Below, piece after piece: positions 24,493 to 34,900 of a DNA stretch of 47,127 nt. How positions within the stretch are numbered: the first letter of the stretch is position 1; each line of letters begins with the position of its first letter. Made by a program: the position numbers and the translations under genes. The notes below the pieces were generated by a model that saw only the letters and a list, made by a program, of their open reading frames with translations, had not been told where the DNA came from and made no database searches. Source of the DNA: Acidimicrobiales bacterium (GTDB lineage: Bacteria > Actinomycetota > Acidimicrobiia > Acidimicrobiales > CADCSY01); NCBI GenBank assembly GCA_035512495.1, contig DATKDW010000082.1, forward strand, positions 1 through 47,127, read 5' to 3'.

Positions 24493-25607
24493 GCGGTCCG
24501 AGACTGGAGCTGCGCCTCGACCGGATCCGCCACAACGCCGCGACCCTCGTCTCCCGCCTCGCCGCCCGCAAGATCGCCGTCACCGGCGTCACCAAGGTGA
24601 CGCTGGGGTCGGCCGAGGTCGCCCGGGAGCTCCTCCAGGCCGGTGTCCGCTCGCTCGGGGAGTCCCGGATCGAGAACGTCGAGACCCTGCGCCACGCTGG
24701 GATCACCGCCCCCATGACCTTGATCCGCTCGCCGATGCTGAGCCAGGTCGACCGGGTGGTCGAGCACGTCGAGGTCAGCCTCAACAGTGAGCTCACCGTG
24801 CTGGCGGCCCTCTCGGCGGCGGCCGGCGCCCAGGGCAAGCGACACGGCGTCGTCCTCATGGTGGAGCTCGGCGACCTCCGGGAGGGCATCCTGCCGGGGG
24901 ACGTCGCGGCGACCGTCCGGGAGACCCTCCGCCTCCCCTCCATCGACCTCGTCGGCATCGGCACCAACCTGGCCTGCCAGAGCGGCGTGACGCCCGATGC
25001 CCGCAACATGGCTGAGCTGTCGTCGCTGGCGACCTCGCTCGAGTCGACCTTCGGGGTGAGCTTCGACGTGGTATCAGGCGGGAACTCGGCCAACCTGGAC
25101 TGGGCCCTCGGGTCTGGCGACGTCGGTCTCGTCAACGACCTCCGCCTCGGTGAAGCAATCCTCCTCGGGCGCGAGACCCTTCGCCGGCGTCCGGTCGATG
25201 GCCTCCACACCGACGCCATCACCTTGGTCGCCGAGGTGATCGAGGCCAAGGTGAAGCCGACGCAGCCTTGGGGCGAGATCAACCAGGCCGCCTTCGGCGC
25301 CTCCACCGCCGTGGTCGACCGGGGCACCATCTCCCAGGCCATCGTGGCCCTCGGCCGGCAGGATGTCGATCCCGCCGGGCTCGGAGCGCCCCCGGGGATG
25401 GCGGTCCTCGGTGCCAGCAGCGACCACCTCGTGCTGGACACTGGGGCGACCACCCTCCCCGTCGGGTCGGAGGTGCGCTTCGCGGTCGACTACAGCGCCC
25501 TCCTCGCGGCCATGACCTCGCCGTTCGTCGGCCGGGTCTTCACCCGGGGCGATGAGCCGGGGGATGGGCCGAGCCCCGCGGTGTTCGACCGCGCCGGCGC
25601 CCCCTGA
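24489..25607 (+). CDS. Alanine-racemase-fold (type III) PLP amino-acid racemase, Orr-like
   Basis: 372 residues. The N-terminal TIM-barrel of the alanine racemase family has Lys36 in VTGVTKVTLG, the expected PLP Schiff-base lysine. LGESRIENV, LMVELGDLREGI, VGIGTNLACQSG, VVSGGNSANLDW and NDLRLGEAILLGRE match the ornithine racemase/YhfX-like subgroup rather than housekeeping Alr, and a C-terminal beta domain follows. It probably interconverts D- and L-forms of an amino acid or N-acylated amino acid produced by the upstream enzyme. The GTG start overlaps the dgcN-like stop (GTGA), so the two are translationally coupled. Confidence 0.82.
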   Translation: MSGPRLELRLDRIRHNAATLVSRLAARKIAVTGVTKVTLGSAEVARELLQAGVRSLGESRIENVETLRHAGITAPMTLIRSPMLSQVDRVVEHVEVSLNSELTVLAALSAAAGAQGKRHGVVLMVELGDLREGILPGDVAATVRETLRLPSIDLVGIGTNLACQSGVTPDARNMAELSSLATSLESTFGVSFDVVSGGNSANLDWALGSGDVGLVNDLRLGEAILLGRETLRRRPVDGLHTDAITLVAEVIEAKVKPTQPWGEINQAAFGASTAVVDRGTISQAIVALGRQDVDPAGLGAPPGMAVLGASSDHLVLDTGATTLPVGSEVRFAVDYSALLAAMTSPFVGRVFTRGDEPGDGPSPAVFDRAGAP

Positions 25608-25616
25608 CGCCGTCGC

Positions 25617-26342
25617 TCACTCCGAGTCGACGAGGCTGCGTTGCTCCACGATGCGCTGGGCGACCTCTCGGAGCTTGATGTTCTCTCGCTGCGAGGCCTG
25701 GCGCAGCAGATCGAAGGCATCGTCGGCTGTCCTGCCCGGTGAGGCGGCCATCAAGATGCCCTTGGCCTGTTCGATGACCGCCCGGCTCGCCATGGCCTCG
25801 GTCAGCTGCTCGCCCAGCTCGAGGGCGTCCCAGTAGGCGACGGCGTTGGCCAGCACGGCGGCTGCGGCGACGGCGAGGTCCACCCCGAGTGCCTCGTCGT
25901 CGTCGGAGAACCCGTGGCGGCGGCCGGAGTAGAGGTTCATGGCGCCGAGGGCCCTGCCGGCCGCGACCAGCGGCAGCGACAGGGTGCTGTGGACACCGTG
26001 GCCGGCGCAGGTGGCGGAGAACTCGGGGTAGGCGCCGCCGTCACCGGCGGCGATGTCGTCGAGCCTGACGACCCGGTCGTGCCGCCAGGCGTCGAGGCAG
26101 GGGCCGCGCCCGCTGTCGTACTGGCTCTGGTCGATGTCGGGGGACTCCTGGTCGGTGAAGACCTCAGTGGTCGGCTGCCCCTTGTCGTCGAGCATGGTGA
26201 AGCCGGCGAACTCGGCGCCCGGCAGGGCCGCCACGGTGATCTCGGCCACCCGTCGGAGGCTGTCGCCGAGCGAGGCCTCCGCCACCAGGAAGGTCGATAG
26301 GGATCGCAGGGCCTCGGCGAGGGCGTCGTCCTTGGTGCTCAT
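25617..26342 (-). CDS. GAF-ANTAR RNA-binding antiterminator
   Basis: 241 residues. A GAF sensor domain (about 25-165: GFTMLDDKGQPT, SGRGPCLDAWRHDRVVRLDDI, VHSTLSLPLVAAGRALGAMNLYS) is joined to an ANTAR domain (about 180-235: SRAVIEQAKGILMA, DDAFDLLRQASQRENIKLREVAQRIVEQ). ANTAR proteins bind paired small hairpins in nascent RNA and prevent termination. The GAF domain probably senses a small molecule. The gene is divergent from the DapA-like/OYE pair, whose leader is highly structured, making that operon a candidate target. ATG 26342 has GAAGG 5 nt upstream. Confidence 0.9.
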   Translation of the reverse strand: MSTKDDALAEALRSLSTFLVAEASLGDSLRRVAEITVAALPGAEFAGFTMLDDKGQPTTEVFTDQESPDIDQSQYDSGRGPCLDAWRHDRVVRLDDIAAGDGGAYPEFSATCAGHGVHSTLSLPLVAAGRALGAMNLYSGRRHGFSDDDEALGVDLAVAAAAVLANAVAYWDALELGEQLTEAMASRAVIEQAKGILMAASPGRTADDAFDLLRQASQRENIKLREVAQRIVEQRSLVDSE

Positions 26343-26417
26343 CACGGCCTTCAACGTCGTTGGAGACGGTGGCCCTGTGTGGTCAAGGAGGAACGTCTGC
26401 ACCCACCTTACTGGTGT

Positions 26418-26512
26418 GACGTCGCAGTTCAGGACGTCTGGGCCGCCCCGCCGGACGTCCTGCGGCGGGGGCCGTTCCGTCGAACTGCGAGACTTGGCCT
26501 GCCGTCGACGTC
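26418..26512 (+). promoter_or_regulatory. Structured leader with interleaved helices and four GACGTC sites
   Basis: Outer arms TCGCAGTTC (26422-26430) and GAACTGCGA (26482-26490) are perfect 9-bp complements. Inside, AGGACGTC (26431-26438) pairs with GACGTCCT (26454-26461), and CCCCGCCG (26446-26453) pairs with CGGCGGGG (26463-26470). These two helices interleave and cannot easily coexist. GACGTC occurs at 26418, 26433, 26454 and 26507. The region could be an RNA switch acted on by the adjacent ANTAR protein, or DNA operators, or both. Confidence 0.5.
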
Positions 26513-26527
26513 GAGGGGGTGCGGGTC

Positions 26528-27475
26528 GTGAACACCGTGGAGGTCGCCGCCCGCCTTGCTCCCGAGCGGCCGGTCACCGGGATGGCGGCCGTCCTCCTCC
26601 CGTACACGGCGGATGGCGCTGTCGACTGGCCCGCGCTGGAGGCCCATGTGGCGCGCACCGCCGAGGCGGGCCTGACGCCGGCGGTCAACATGGACACCGG
26701 CTACGTCCAGCTCCTCGACGGCACCACGTCCGCCCGGGTCCTCGACCTGGCCGCCGCCGTCACCGGCGGGTCGTTCGTGGCGGGTGCCTTCGTGGCGGAC
26801 GACGCCGGTGCTGCGGTCGACCTCGATGCGCACCGCGCCGCGGCCGAGGCGGTCGCGGCGCGCGGTGGCACGCCGGTCGTCTTCCCCTCCCACGGGCTCA
26901 ACGGGCTCGCCGAGGACGGCTGGGTGTCGGCGCTCGCCGCCATCGGCTCGGCGGTCGACCGCTTCATCGGCTTCGAGCTCGGCCCGAGTTTCGTCCCCTA
27001 CGGGAGGATCTTCTCCCTCGACGCCTACCGAGGCCTCATGGGGATCCCGTCGTGCATCGGGGCCAAGCACTCGTCGCTGAGCCGGCGCCTCGAGTGGGAT
27101 CGCCTCGTCCTGCGGGATGAGGTGCGCCCCGACTTCATGGTCCTCACCGGGAACGACCTCGCCATCGACATGGTCATGTACGGCTCGGACTACCTGCTCG
27201 GCCTCGCCACCTTCGCCCCCGACGCCTTCGCTGAGCGCGACCGCCTCTGGGCCACCGGCGACGCCTCGTTCCACGAGCTCAACGACCTGTTGCAGTACCT
27301 CGGCCAGTTCGCGTTCCGGCCGCCGGTGCCCGCCTACCGCCACGACGCGGCGATGTTCCTGGAGCTGCGCGGCTGGGCGGGCAGCGACGCCACACCACCA
27401 GGGGCACCCCGTCGCCCAGCATCGGATCGCGCCGTGCTGGCCGACATCGTCGAGCGGCTGGGCCAGTGGGTGTGA
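26528..27475 (+). CDS. DapA/N-acetylneuraminate-lyase superfamily aldolase
   Basis: 315 residues. It begins RPVTGMAAVLLPYTADGAVDW, has MDTGYV where classical members carry the pyruvate-binding loop, and IGAKHSSL with Lys180 as the expected Schiff-base lysine. RPDFMVLTGNDLAIDMVMYG corresponds to the LSGDD region of DapA. It is not the lysine-pathway DapA because the canonical GTTGE loop is absent; a catabolic aldolase or dehydratase acting on a sugar acid or keto acid is more likely. GTG 26528 has GAGGGGG 8 nt upstream; GTG 26519 would overlap that site. The stop overlaps the OYE start (GTGA). Confidence 0.8.
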   Translation: MNTVEVAARLAPERPVTGMAAVLLPYTADGAVDWPALEAHVARTAEAGLTPAVNMDTGYVQLLDGTTSARVLDLAAAVTGGSFVAGAFVADDAGAAVDLDAHRAAAEAVAARGGTPVVFPSHGLNGLAEDGWVSALAAIGSAVDRFIGFELGPSFVPYGRIFSLDAYRGLMGIPSCIGAKHSSLSRRLEWDRLVLRDEVRPDFMVLTGNDLAIDMVMYGSDYLLGLATFAPDAFAERDRLWATGDASFHELNDLLQYLGQFAFRPPVPAYRHDAAMFLELRGWAGSDATPPGAPRRPASDRAVLADIVERLGQWV

Positions 27476-28878
27476 GGTACACCCAGGTCAAGAAGCTCGC
27501 CTCAACGGAGGCGCTGCGACGCCACCTGGCCGGACTCGGGGTCGAGGTCCCGGTCGACGACGAGGTCGACCCGAACGGGGTGCTCGCCACCCCGCTCGAC
27601 GTCGTCGACGCCGGCGCCGGGACCCTCCGTGTGCCCAACCGGTTCGCGGCGCTGCCCATGGAGGGGTGGGACGCAACCGTCGACGGCCGGCCCACCGATC
27701 TCGTGCGGCGACGCTGGGCACGGTTGGGCTCGAGCGGTTGCGGACTGGTGTGGGGTGAGGCCACCGCGGTGCGGCCCGACGCCCGGGCCAACCCCAACCA
27801 GCTCGTGCTCGACGAGTCGACCGTCGACGGCATCGCCGCCCTGCGGGACCTCCTCGGCCAGGAGCAGGTTGCCGGCCTCCAGCTCACCCACTCGGGACGG
27901 TGGAGCCGGCCGGGTGGTCGACCGGCACCGCGCACCGCCTACGAGCACCCGCTCCTCGACCGCCGCGTCGGTGCCTCGGCCAGCGACGTCCTCGGCGACG
28001 ACGAGCTCGACGAGCTGGTGGCCGGCTTCGTCAGCGCCGCGGTGCTGGCAGAACAGGCCGGCTTCGACTTCGTCGACGTCAAGCACTGCCACGGCTACCT
28101 GCTCCACGAGCTGCTCAGCGCCACGGGCCGGCCCGGGCGCTACGGCGGGGACCTCGCCGGCCGGACGCGCTTCCTCCGCTCCGTCGTCAGCGGCATCCGG
28201 GCATCCGCACCGGGGCTGGCGGTGGCGGTGCGGCTGTCGGCCTTCGACCTCGTGCCCCACGTCGCTGGAGACGACGGGACCGGGGTCCCCGAGACCACCG
28301 GTCCGTACCACCACGCCTTCGGCGGTGACGGCACCGGACTGGGGATCGACCTCGGCGAGGCCCACGCCTTCCTCGACCTGCTCGCCGAGCTCGGGGTGGG
28401 GCTGGTCGGCATCACGGCCGGCAGCCCCTACTACACCCCCCACGTCCAGCGGCCCGCCTACTTCCCGCCCTCCGACGGCTACCAGCCCCCCGAAGACCCC
28501 CTGGTGGGCGTGGCCCGTCACCTGGCGGTCACCGCCGAGCTGGCGGCCGCCCACCCCACGCTGGCCCTCGTCGGCTCCGGCTACTCCTACCTCCAGGACT
28601 GGGTCCCCCACGTCGCCCAGGCCGTGGTGGCCTCGGGCGGCGCCGCCATGGTGGGGCTGGGTCGCATGGTCCTGTCCTACCCGGACCTGCCCGCCGACGT
28701 CCTCGCCGGCCGGCCGGTGCAGCGACGTCTGGTGTGCCGGACGTTCAGCGACTGCACCACCGCCCCCCGCAACGGTCTGGTGTCCGGCTGCTACCCCCTC
28801 GACCCCTTCTACAAGGAGCACCCGCAGCGGGTGGAGCTCACCCGGGCGAAGCGGGCGGCGAGGCCCAGCCCACGCTGA
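27472..28878 (+). CDS. Old-yellow-enzyme-family NADH:flavin oxidoreductase
   Basis: 468 residues. An FMN-binding TIM barrel: VPNRFAALPMEGWD, GLQLTHSGRWSRPGG, FDFVDVKHCHGYLLHELLS (the His pair binds substrate), GRYGGDLAGRTRFL, and MVGLGRMVLSYPDLP near the phosphate site. The C-terminal block CRTFSDCTTAPRNGLVSGCYPLDP has three conserved cysteines, spaced Cx5C and Cx11C, that could hold a metal or cluster, though it is shorter than 2,4-dienoyl-CoA reductase. It likely reduces an activated C=C bond. Overlap with the DapA-like gene by GTGA suggests sequential steps of one catabolic route, possibly controlled by the divergent ANTAR protein. Confidence 0.83.
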   Translation: MRYTQVKKLASTEALRRHLAGLGVEVPVDDEVDPNGVLATPLDVVDAGAGTLRVPNRFAALPMEGWDATVDGRPTDLVRRRWARLGSSGCGLVWGEATAVRPDARANPNQLVLDESTVDGIAALRDLLGQEQVAGLQLTHSGRWSRPGGRPAPRTAYEHPLLDRRVGASASDVLGDDELDELVAGFVSAAVLAEQAGFDFVDVKHCHGYLLHELLSATGRPGRYGGDLAGRTRFLRSVVSGIRASAPGLAVAVRLSAFDLVPHVAGDDGTGVPETTGPYHHAFGGDGTGLGIDLGEAHAFLDLLAELGVGLVGITAGSPYYTPHVQRPAYFPPSDGYQPPEDPLVGVARHLAVTAELAAAHPTLALVGSGYSYLQDWVPHVAQAVVASGGAAMVGLGRMVLSYPDLPADVLAGRPVQRRLVCRTFSDCTTAPRNGLVSGCYPLDPFYKEHPQRVELTRAKRAARPSPR

Positions 28879-28900
28879 GCCGTCACCAGCCGAGACGAGC

Positions 28901-29884
28901 ATGGCGAGGCGGTGTGACAGACCGGGAGGATCTGCCCGTGTCGGTGGCGAACTCTGGAGGGTGCGCCGCCTCGGGGTCCTCGTCATCGTCCTGGCCGTCG
29001 TCTCGCCGCTGGCTCCACTGCGGGCCGGGATGGTCGAGGACACCCTCGGCCCATCCGAGCCCCGGCGGGAGTTCGAGAAGGGGTTCGTCGAGTACCTGCC
29101 AATCGACCGCCAGTCCGAGAGCACCCTGTCGTCTTGGGACGACCCCCATGTGGGCGGATGGGGCGGCGTCCTCCCCGGCGACATCGACGGCGACGACGAG
29201 TGCGTGCGCCGGCCGCGGCTGCGCCCGGTCGTCTTCGTCCACGGGACCACGGAGGACGCCTGGTTCTGGCGGGCCGCCGAGAACGACGCGACCGTCGACG
29301 TCCGCGAGCGGTTCCTCGCCGCAGGTTGGTGCCCAGACCAGCTCTGGGCGATCTCCTACACCGGTGGCAAGGGCTACTTCACCTACAACGACATCAACGC
29401 CGACGAGGTGGCCGAGTTCATCGACGCCGTCCGCCGGTACACGCGGGCCCCCAAGGTCGACGTGGTCACCCACTCGCTCGGCGTCACCGTCTTCCGCAAG
29501 GCGGCGTTCGAGCACCCGAAGCTGTACCGGCGGGTGGCCAACGTCGTGGCGATCGCGGGCGCAAACGAGGGGGTCACCACGTGCCGGGGCCTGGGGACGG
29601 CGCAGGGCAGCGAGGTGTGCATCGAGCTCGAGCCCGGTTCCGAGTGGCTCGCCGAGCTCAACTCCATCGGCCAGACCCCGAGGGGGCCTTCGTACCTCGC
29701 GCTGTACGACCCGGTCGGCGACCAGTTCTACCAGGGGCCCGACGCCCGCAGCCCCCGCCTCGAGGGCGGGTGCAACCATGAGATGCCCGGTGCCTTCCAC
29801 AACGGCCTGGCCCGGGGGCCGCTCGCGGTCTCGACCTACATCCCGTTCCTCCAGGGGGGTCAGCTGCCGGCCTGCCACCCCTGA
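28901..29884 (+). CDS. Secreted alpha/beta hydrolase (lipase class 2-like)
   Basis: 327 residues from ATG 28901. A signal peptide ([22 protein letters not shown]) would be exactly N-terminal if GTG 28961 is used instead. The hydrolase domain has the oxyanion strand [15 protein letters not shown], nucleophile elbow VVTHSLGV with Ser in T-H-S-L-G, Asp in [11 protein letters not shown] and His in [10 protein letters not shown]. Four or more cysteines in the mature part ([30 protein letters not shown]) fit disulfides outside the cell. It probably hydrolyses esters or lipids at the cell surface or in the medium. Confidence 0.8.
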   Translation: MARRCDRPGGSARVGGELWRVRRLGVLVIVLAVVSPLAPLRAGMVEDTLGPSEPRREFEKGFVEYLPIDRQSESTLSSWDDPHVGGWGGVLPGDIDGDDECVRRPRLRPVVFVHGTTEDAWFWRAAENDATVDVRERFLAAGWCPDQLWAISYTGGKGYFTYNDINADEVAEFIDAVRRYTRAPKVDVVTHSLGVTVFRKAAFEHPKLYRRVANVVAIAGANEGVTTCRGLGTAQGSEVCIELEPGSEWLAELNSIGQTPRGPSYLALYDPVGDQFYQGPDARSPRLEGGCNHEMPGAFHNGLARGPLAVSTYIPFLQGGQLPACHP

Positions 29885-29892
29885 GCCGACCC

Positions 29893-30537
<645 letters not shown>

Positions 30538-30649
30538 GGGTGCTCCTGGTGGATCGACGTCGTGTTCAACAGCCTGCACCAGGGAGGGCATTCCGGCCAG
30601 CCGCGCGCGCGGGTCGAGAGCGAGGGCAGGGGTGCGAACAGGCGGAGAC

Positions 30650-30675
30650 GGGAATGGGCCATTCGGCCCATTCCC
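30650..30675. promoter_or_regulatory. 26-bp inverted repeat between msrA and the copper operon
   Basis: The 11-bp arms GGGAATGGGCC (30650-30660) and GGCCCATTCCC (30665-30675) are perfect complements with the spacer ATTC. They sit in a 229-bp divergent intergenic region about 90 bp before the cupredoxin gene. With no T-run on either side, an operator for a dimeric regulator is more likely than a terminator. TTGACT at 30694-30699 could be a -35 element. Confidence 0.5.
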
Positions 30676-30766
30676 AGCGTGGGGATCCCACAGTTGACTC
30701 TCTCCACCGGTGCGGTGCCGGTGCGCGGCCGGATGGGCGTGGGGCGGATCGACGATGGAGGACCAG

Positions 30767-31981
30767 ATGATCCGAGGGAGGCGACCGCTGGCGCTGCTGG
30801 CGGTGGTCATGCTGCTGCTGGCGGCATGCGGCAGTGACGACGACGGGGTGGCCGGCACGGGGTCGGAGACGACCGAGGCGGGAGACGGCGCCGAGGACGG
30901 GCCGCAGGAGATCACCGTGCAGATCGACGGGAGGGCCGACGACTTCAACGCCGCGTTCCTCGCCTACTTCCCGGACCAGGTAACGGTCCACCCGGGCGAC
31001 ACCATCGTGTACCGGAGCAACTTCACGGGCGAGCCCCACTCGATCTCGTTCGGCTCCATCGTCACCGACGTCGTCGACGCGTTCCGCGCCCTGACGCCGG
31101 AGGAGCTCGAGAGCGAGGGTCCCCCTCCGCCGGAGCTCATGGCCGCCTTCGAGGCGGTGCCGTCCATGCTGCCCGAGGGCCCAGGTGACGCCAACCAGTC
31201 GAGCATCAACCCGTGCTTCGTCGCAGCGGGCGAGGACCTCCCAGAGGACGAGTCCGCGCAGTGCGACGTCACCGAGCCGGCGCCCTTCGACGGCACGGAG
31301 GTGTTCTACAACTCTGGGTTCCTCCCCGACGGTGAGACCTTCGAGCTCCAGCTGGCCGATGACATCGAGCCAGGAACGTACGTCGGCTTCTGCACCCTGC
31401 ACTTCGTGGAGATGATCTCCGAGGTCACCGTCGTGCCGGCCGACCAGGAGATCCCGTCCGCAGGCGAGGTGGACGACGAGGGTCAGGAGCAGCTCGACGC
31501 GCTGATCGAGCAGCTCGAGCCCGCGGCCGAGGACCCGGAGTCGCCGGGCGACGGCGAGGTCCAGGCGGGTGCCGGTTCGGAGGAGCTCCCGAACGCCATG
31601 GTCGTCGAGTTCCTCCCCGATGAGATCGAGGTCGGAGTCGGTGACGAGGTCACGTGGACCTTCGTCGGCCCCCACACCGTCAGCTTCAACGCCCCCGAGG
31701 AGGCCCGCGTCCCAATCAGCCGCGGCGACGACGGTGGCTTCCACCTCGTCGCGGCTGCCCTCGCGCCGGCGGGCTTCGACCCACCGCCCCCGCCTGACCC
31801 CCCGCCCGACGAGGAGGGCCCGCCACCCGACATCGAGGGTGGCGTCTGGGACGGGTCCGGGTTCTTCAGCTCGGGCATCGCGTTCGGCGGAGGGTTCACC
31901 GTGACCTTCAGCGAGGAGGGGTCGTACGAGTACGTCTGCCTGATCCACCCCGAGATGGAGGGCACCGTCACCGTCTCGTGA
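30767..31981 (+). CDS. Lipoprotein with two cupredoxin (type 1 copper) domains
   Basis: 404 residues. Lipobox LLAAC (Cys21), acidic linker, then two blue-copper domains. Domain 1 (about 47-224) has His91 (EPHSISFG), Cys209, His212 and Met216 (FCTLHFVEM). Domain 2 (about 270-404) has His303 (GPHTVSFN), Cys391, His394 and Met397 (VCLIHPEM). Both therefore have a complete His-Cys-His-Met set. A Glu/Asp-rich linker joins them and domain 2 carries a proline-rich insertion at about 338-355. It would sit on the outer membrane face and pass electrons to or from the multicopper oxidase whose gene overlaps it by 4 bp. ATG 30767 has GGAGGA at suitable spacing. Confidence 0.88.
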   Translation: MIRGRRPLALLAVVMLLLAACGSDDDGVAGTGSETTEAGDGAEDGPQEITVQIDGRADDFNAAFLAYFPDQVTVHPGDTIVYRSNFTGEPHSISFGSIVTDVVDAFRALTPEELESEGPPPPELMAAFEAVPSMLPEGPGDANQSSINPCFVAAGEDLPEDESAQCDVTEPAPFDGTEVFYNSGFLPDGETFELQLADDIEPGTYVGFCTLHFVEMISEVTVVPADQEIPSAGEVDDEGQEQLDALIEQLEPAAEDPESPGDGEVQAGAGSEELPNAMVVEFLPDEIEVGVGDEVTWTFVGPHTVSFNAPEEARVPISRGDDGGFHLVAAALAPAGFDPPPPPDPPPDEEGPPPDIEGGVWDGSGFFSSGIAFGGGFTVTFSEEGSYEYVCLIHPEMEGTVTVS

Positions 31982-34900
31982 GGCGGCGGCTCCTCTCGGG
32001 TCTCGTGCTGCTGGCCTCGGCGCTCGCCGGGGTCAGCGGCGCGCCGGTGGCCGAGCATGGGCACGAGGGGCACGAGAGCCACGACGAGAGCAGCCCATCC
32101 CAGCTCGAGGGCCCGACGGGTCACGAGCACGACGAGGGTCTCGCCCTCCGGCCGCAGTCATCGGAGTCCACCTCGGCTGGTGCGACCTGCACCGAGGAGA
32201 TGCCGCACCGTCGCTACGACATCACCGCGGTGGCCCTCAGCATCACCCTGAACCGCTACGGCGACCACGACCCCGCCGGACGTGCCTACGTGCTCGACGA
32301 GGCGCTCGACGATGTCCTCGCCGCCGCCGAGGCTGGCACCGAGGCCGTCACCCTCGGCCTGCAAGGCGACGCTGTCCAGCCGCTCGTCCTGCGGGTGAAC
32401 CCGGGCGAGTGCCTCCTGGTCCGGCTGACCAATGGGCTGGCCGAGTCGGCGAGCTTCCACCTCCACTCGTCGTCTCTGGTCGTCTCGGCCACCGGCGAGG
32501 CGGCCACGGCGGCGAACTCGGATGCGACGGCGGCACCGGGGGAAGTGGTGACATACGAGTGGGCGGTGCCCACCGAGGAGGCAGAGGGCAGCCGGGTGTT
32601 CCACTCCCACGGGCACGTCCGGGCCCAGTCGGGTCACGGCCTGTTCGGGACGCTGGTGGTGGAGCCGCCCGGCTCGACCTGGTCGGACCCTCGAACCGGC
32701 GTGGCCGGCACCGTGGGCTGGGATGCCATGATCTCGTCCCCCGAAGGCCGGTTCCGCGAGTACGTGCTCGCCTACCACGAGGTCGGTGACGAGGAGTACC
32801 GGATCTCGCGCGAGGGCGGCGGGACGGTGCCCCAGGTCGACCCGATCACTGGCGCCTACCGCCCGGCGGCGCGCGCCATCAACTACCGCAGCGAACCGTT
32901 CCTGAACCGGCTGAGGCTCCAGGAAGGGGTCGCCGGGTTCGCCGACGAGTCCCTCGCCTACAGCTCGTACGCGTTCGGTGACCCCGCAACCCCGATCCTG
33001 CGCAGCTACGTGGGGGACCCGGTGAAGCAGCGCGTGGTCCACGCCGGCGGCGAGGTCTTCCACGTCCACCACGTGCACGGCGGCTCCGTTCGCTGGCGTC
33101 GTCAACCGGGCGCTGGGCCCACCGGGTTCGGTGACGGCCTCACCAAGCACCCATCGCTGCTGCCCGGGCCCTCGGAGCGCACCGACTCGCAGAGCCTCGG
33201 GCCCTCCGAGGCCTTCGACGTGGACCACGAGTGCTCCGCCGGGGGCTGCCAGCAGGGTGCGGGCGACCACCTGGTCCACTGCCACGTCGCCCATCACTAC
33301 TTCGCGGGGATGTGGGGGATCTGGCGGGTCTACAACACCGTCCAGGACGGTGCGGCATCGACCGACGCACTCCCGCCGCTGCCCGTGCTTGCCGACCGGG
33401 CGGACGCCACCGACGTGGGCGTGGACCTGAGTGACCTGGCGCCGACCCAGCGGGAGAAGGCCCTACGCCACCTCCCGCCACCGGGACGGCCGGGGTCGTA
33501 CGACGCGTCGGTGTGGGACTGGGTGGAGGCCGACGGTGGCGTGCGTGGCGAGCCGGCCGAGCCTCGGCGTTGGCCGGGCCACGAGCCCGACCATCCTGGC
33601 GAGCGACCCGTCGTCCTGTTCGAGCCGACCACCGGTCGACCCGCGTACCCGCTGCTCCGGCCTCAGCTCGGCCGCCGGCCTCCGTTCGCGCCTGGTCACG
33701 GTCCTGCGCCATACCTCGACACGCCGACCCCGGACGGTGAGCCACCACCCCCCGGTGCCGACGGGCCGACGTCTCTGTGCCCTGAGGGCACGACCCGGCA
33801 GGAGCTGATGCTGCGCGCCGTGGAGGTGCCCGTTCCCCTCGACCCGAGCAGTGGCCTGATCGACCCGGCGGGGACGATCTTCGTGCTCGCCGAGGATGCG
33901 GACGCCGTGCGTGGCGACCCCTCACTGCGCACACCGCTGGTGGTCCGCGCCAACGCGGGAGAGGACTGCGTCGACGTCCTGCTCACAAACGAGATCGCTG
34001 ACGGAGCCGACCACCCCTTCAGCAAGGTGAGCGCCCACATCCACTTCGTGCAGTTCGACGTGCAGGGTGGTGACGGGGTGGACACGGGGTTCAACTTCGA
34101 GCAGAGCGTCCGACCATATGCAGCGGCGGGAGAGCGGCTGGCTCGGTCGGTCGCCGCCGGTTCGACCGAGGTGAGGGTGGGGTCGGGGGAGCGGTTCCAC
34201 GTCGGTGCCCTGGTGGGTGTCGGCCTGGACCAGGCCGGGAGGCTCGAGGTCCGCCGGATCACCGCCCTCGACGAGTCGGGCGCCGTCACCCTCGACCGGC
34301 CCCTCGAGCACGACCACGGTGAGGGCGAGGCGGTGAGCGCTGAGTTCGTCCGCTACCGCTGGTACCCCGACGCGCAGGTGGGCACCTCCTACTTCCACGA
34401 TCACGTCAACGGCCTGCGGACGTGGCAGCACGGCCTGGTGGGTGCGCTCGTGGTGGAGCCGCCGGGCTCCACGTACCACGATCCGAGGACAGGGGAGCCG
34501 ATGCGGTCGGGCTCGATCGCCGACGTGCACGTGCCACCGGGCACGCCGGTCTCGGCCGATGTGCAGGGCAGCTTCCGCGAGCTCGTGAGCTTCCTCCAGG
34601 ACGGCAGCCGGCTGAGCAACGTGCGCCGCTCCCCGGGCAGCAAGCTCAACCTGCGGGCCGAGCCCCTCTCCCGGCGGCCCGGCCCGCGGTCGGAATCCTT
34701 CTCCTCGGCACGGCACGGCGACCCCGAGACGCCGCTGCTCGAGGCGTACGTGGGTGACCCCGTCGTCGTGCGGGCCGCGGTGAGCGGGGTCAACGAGGTC
34801 CACACCTGGCACCTCAGCGGGCACTGGTTCCGCCGGGAGCCCTGGAGCGACGCATCGGCACCGACGAGCACCGTCCACGTGGGGATCAGCGAGCGGATGG

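Noticed and set aside
26431-26470. H-type pseudoknot
   Set aside because: Stems of 8 bp would have to be bridged by a single-nucleotide loop, which is sterically implausible; alternative helices are more likely.
26343-26527. Canonical ANTAR target with two hexaloop hairpins
   Set aside because: No pair of short stems with six-base loops carrying A1 and G4 could be identified with confidence.
27502-29250. Minus-strand open frame of about 580 codons antisense to the OYE and lipase genes
   Set aside because: Shadow of two well-supported plus-strand genes.
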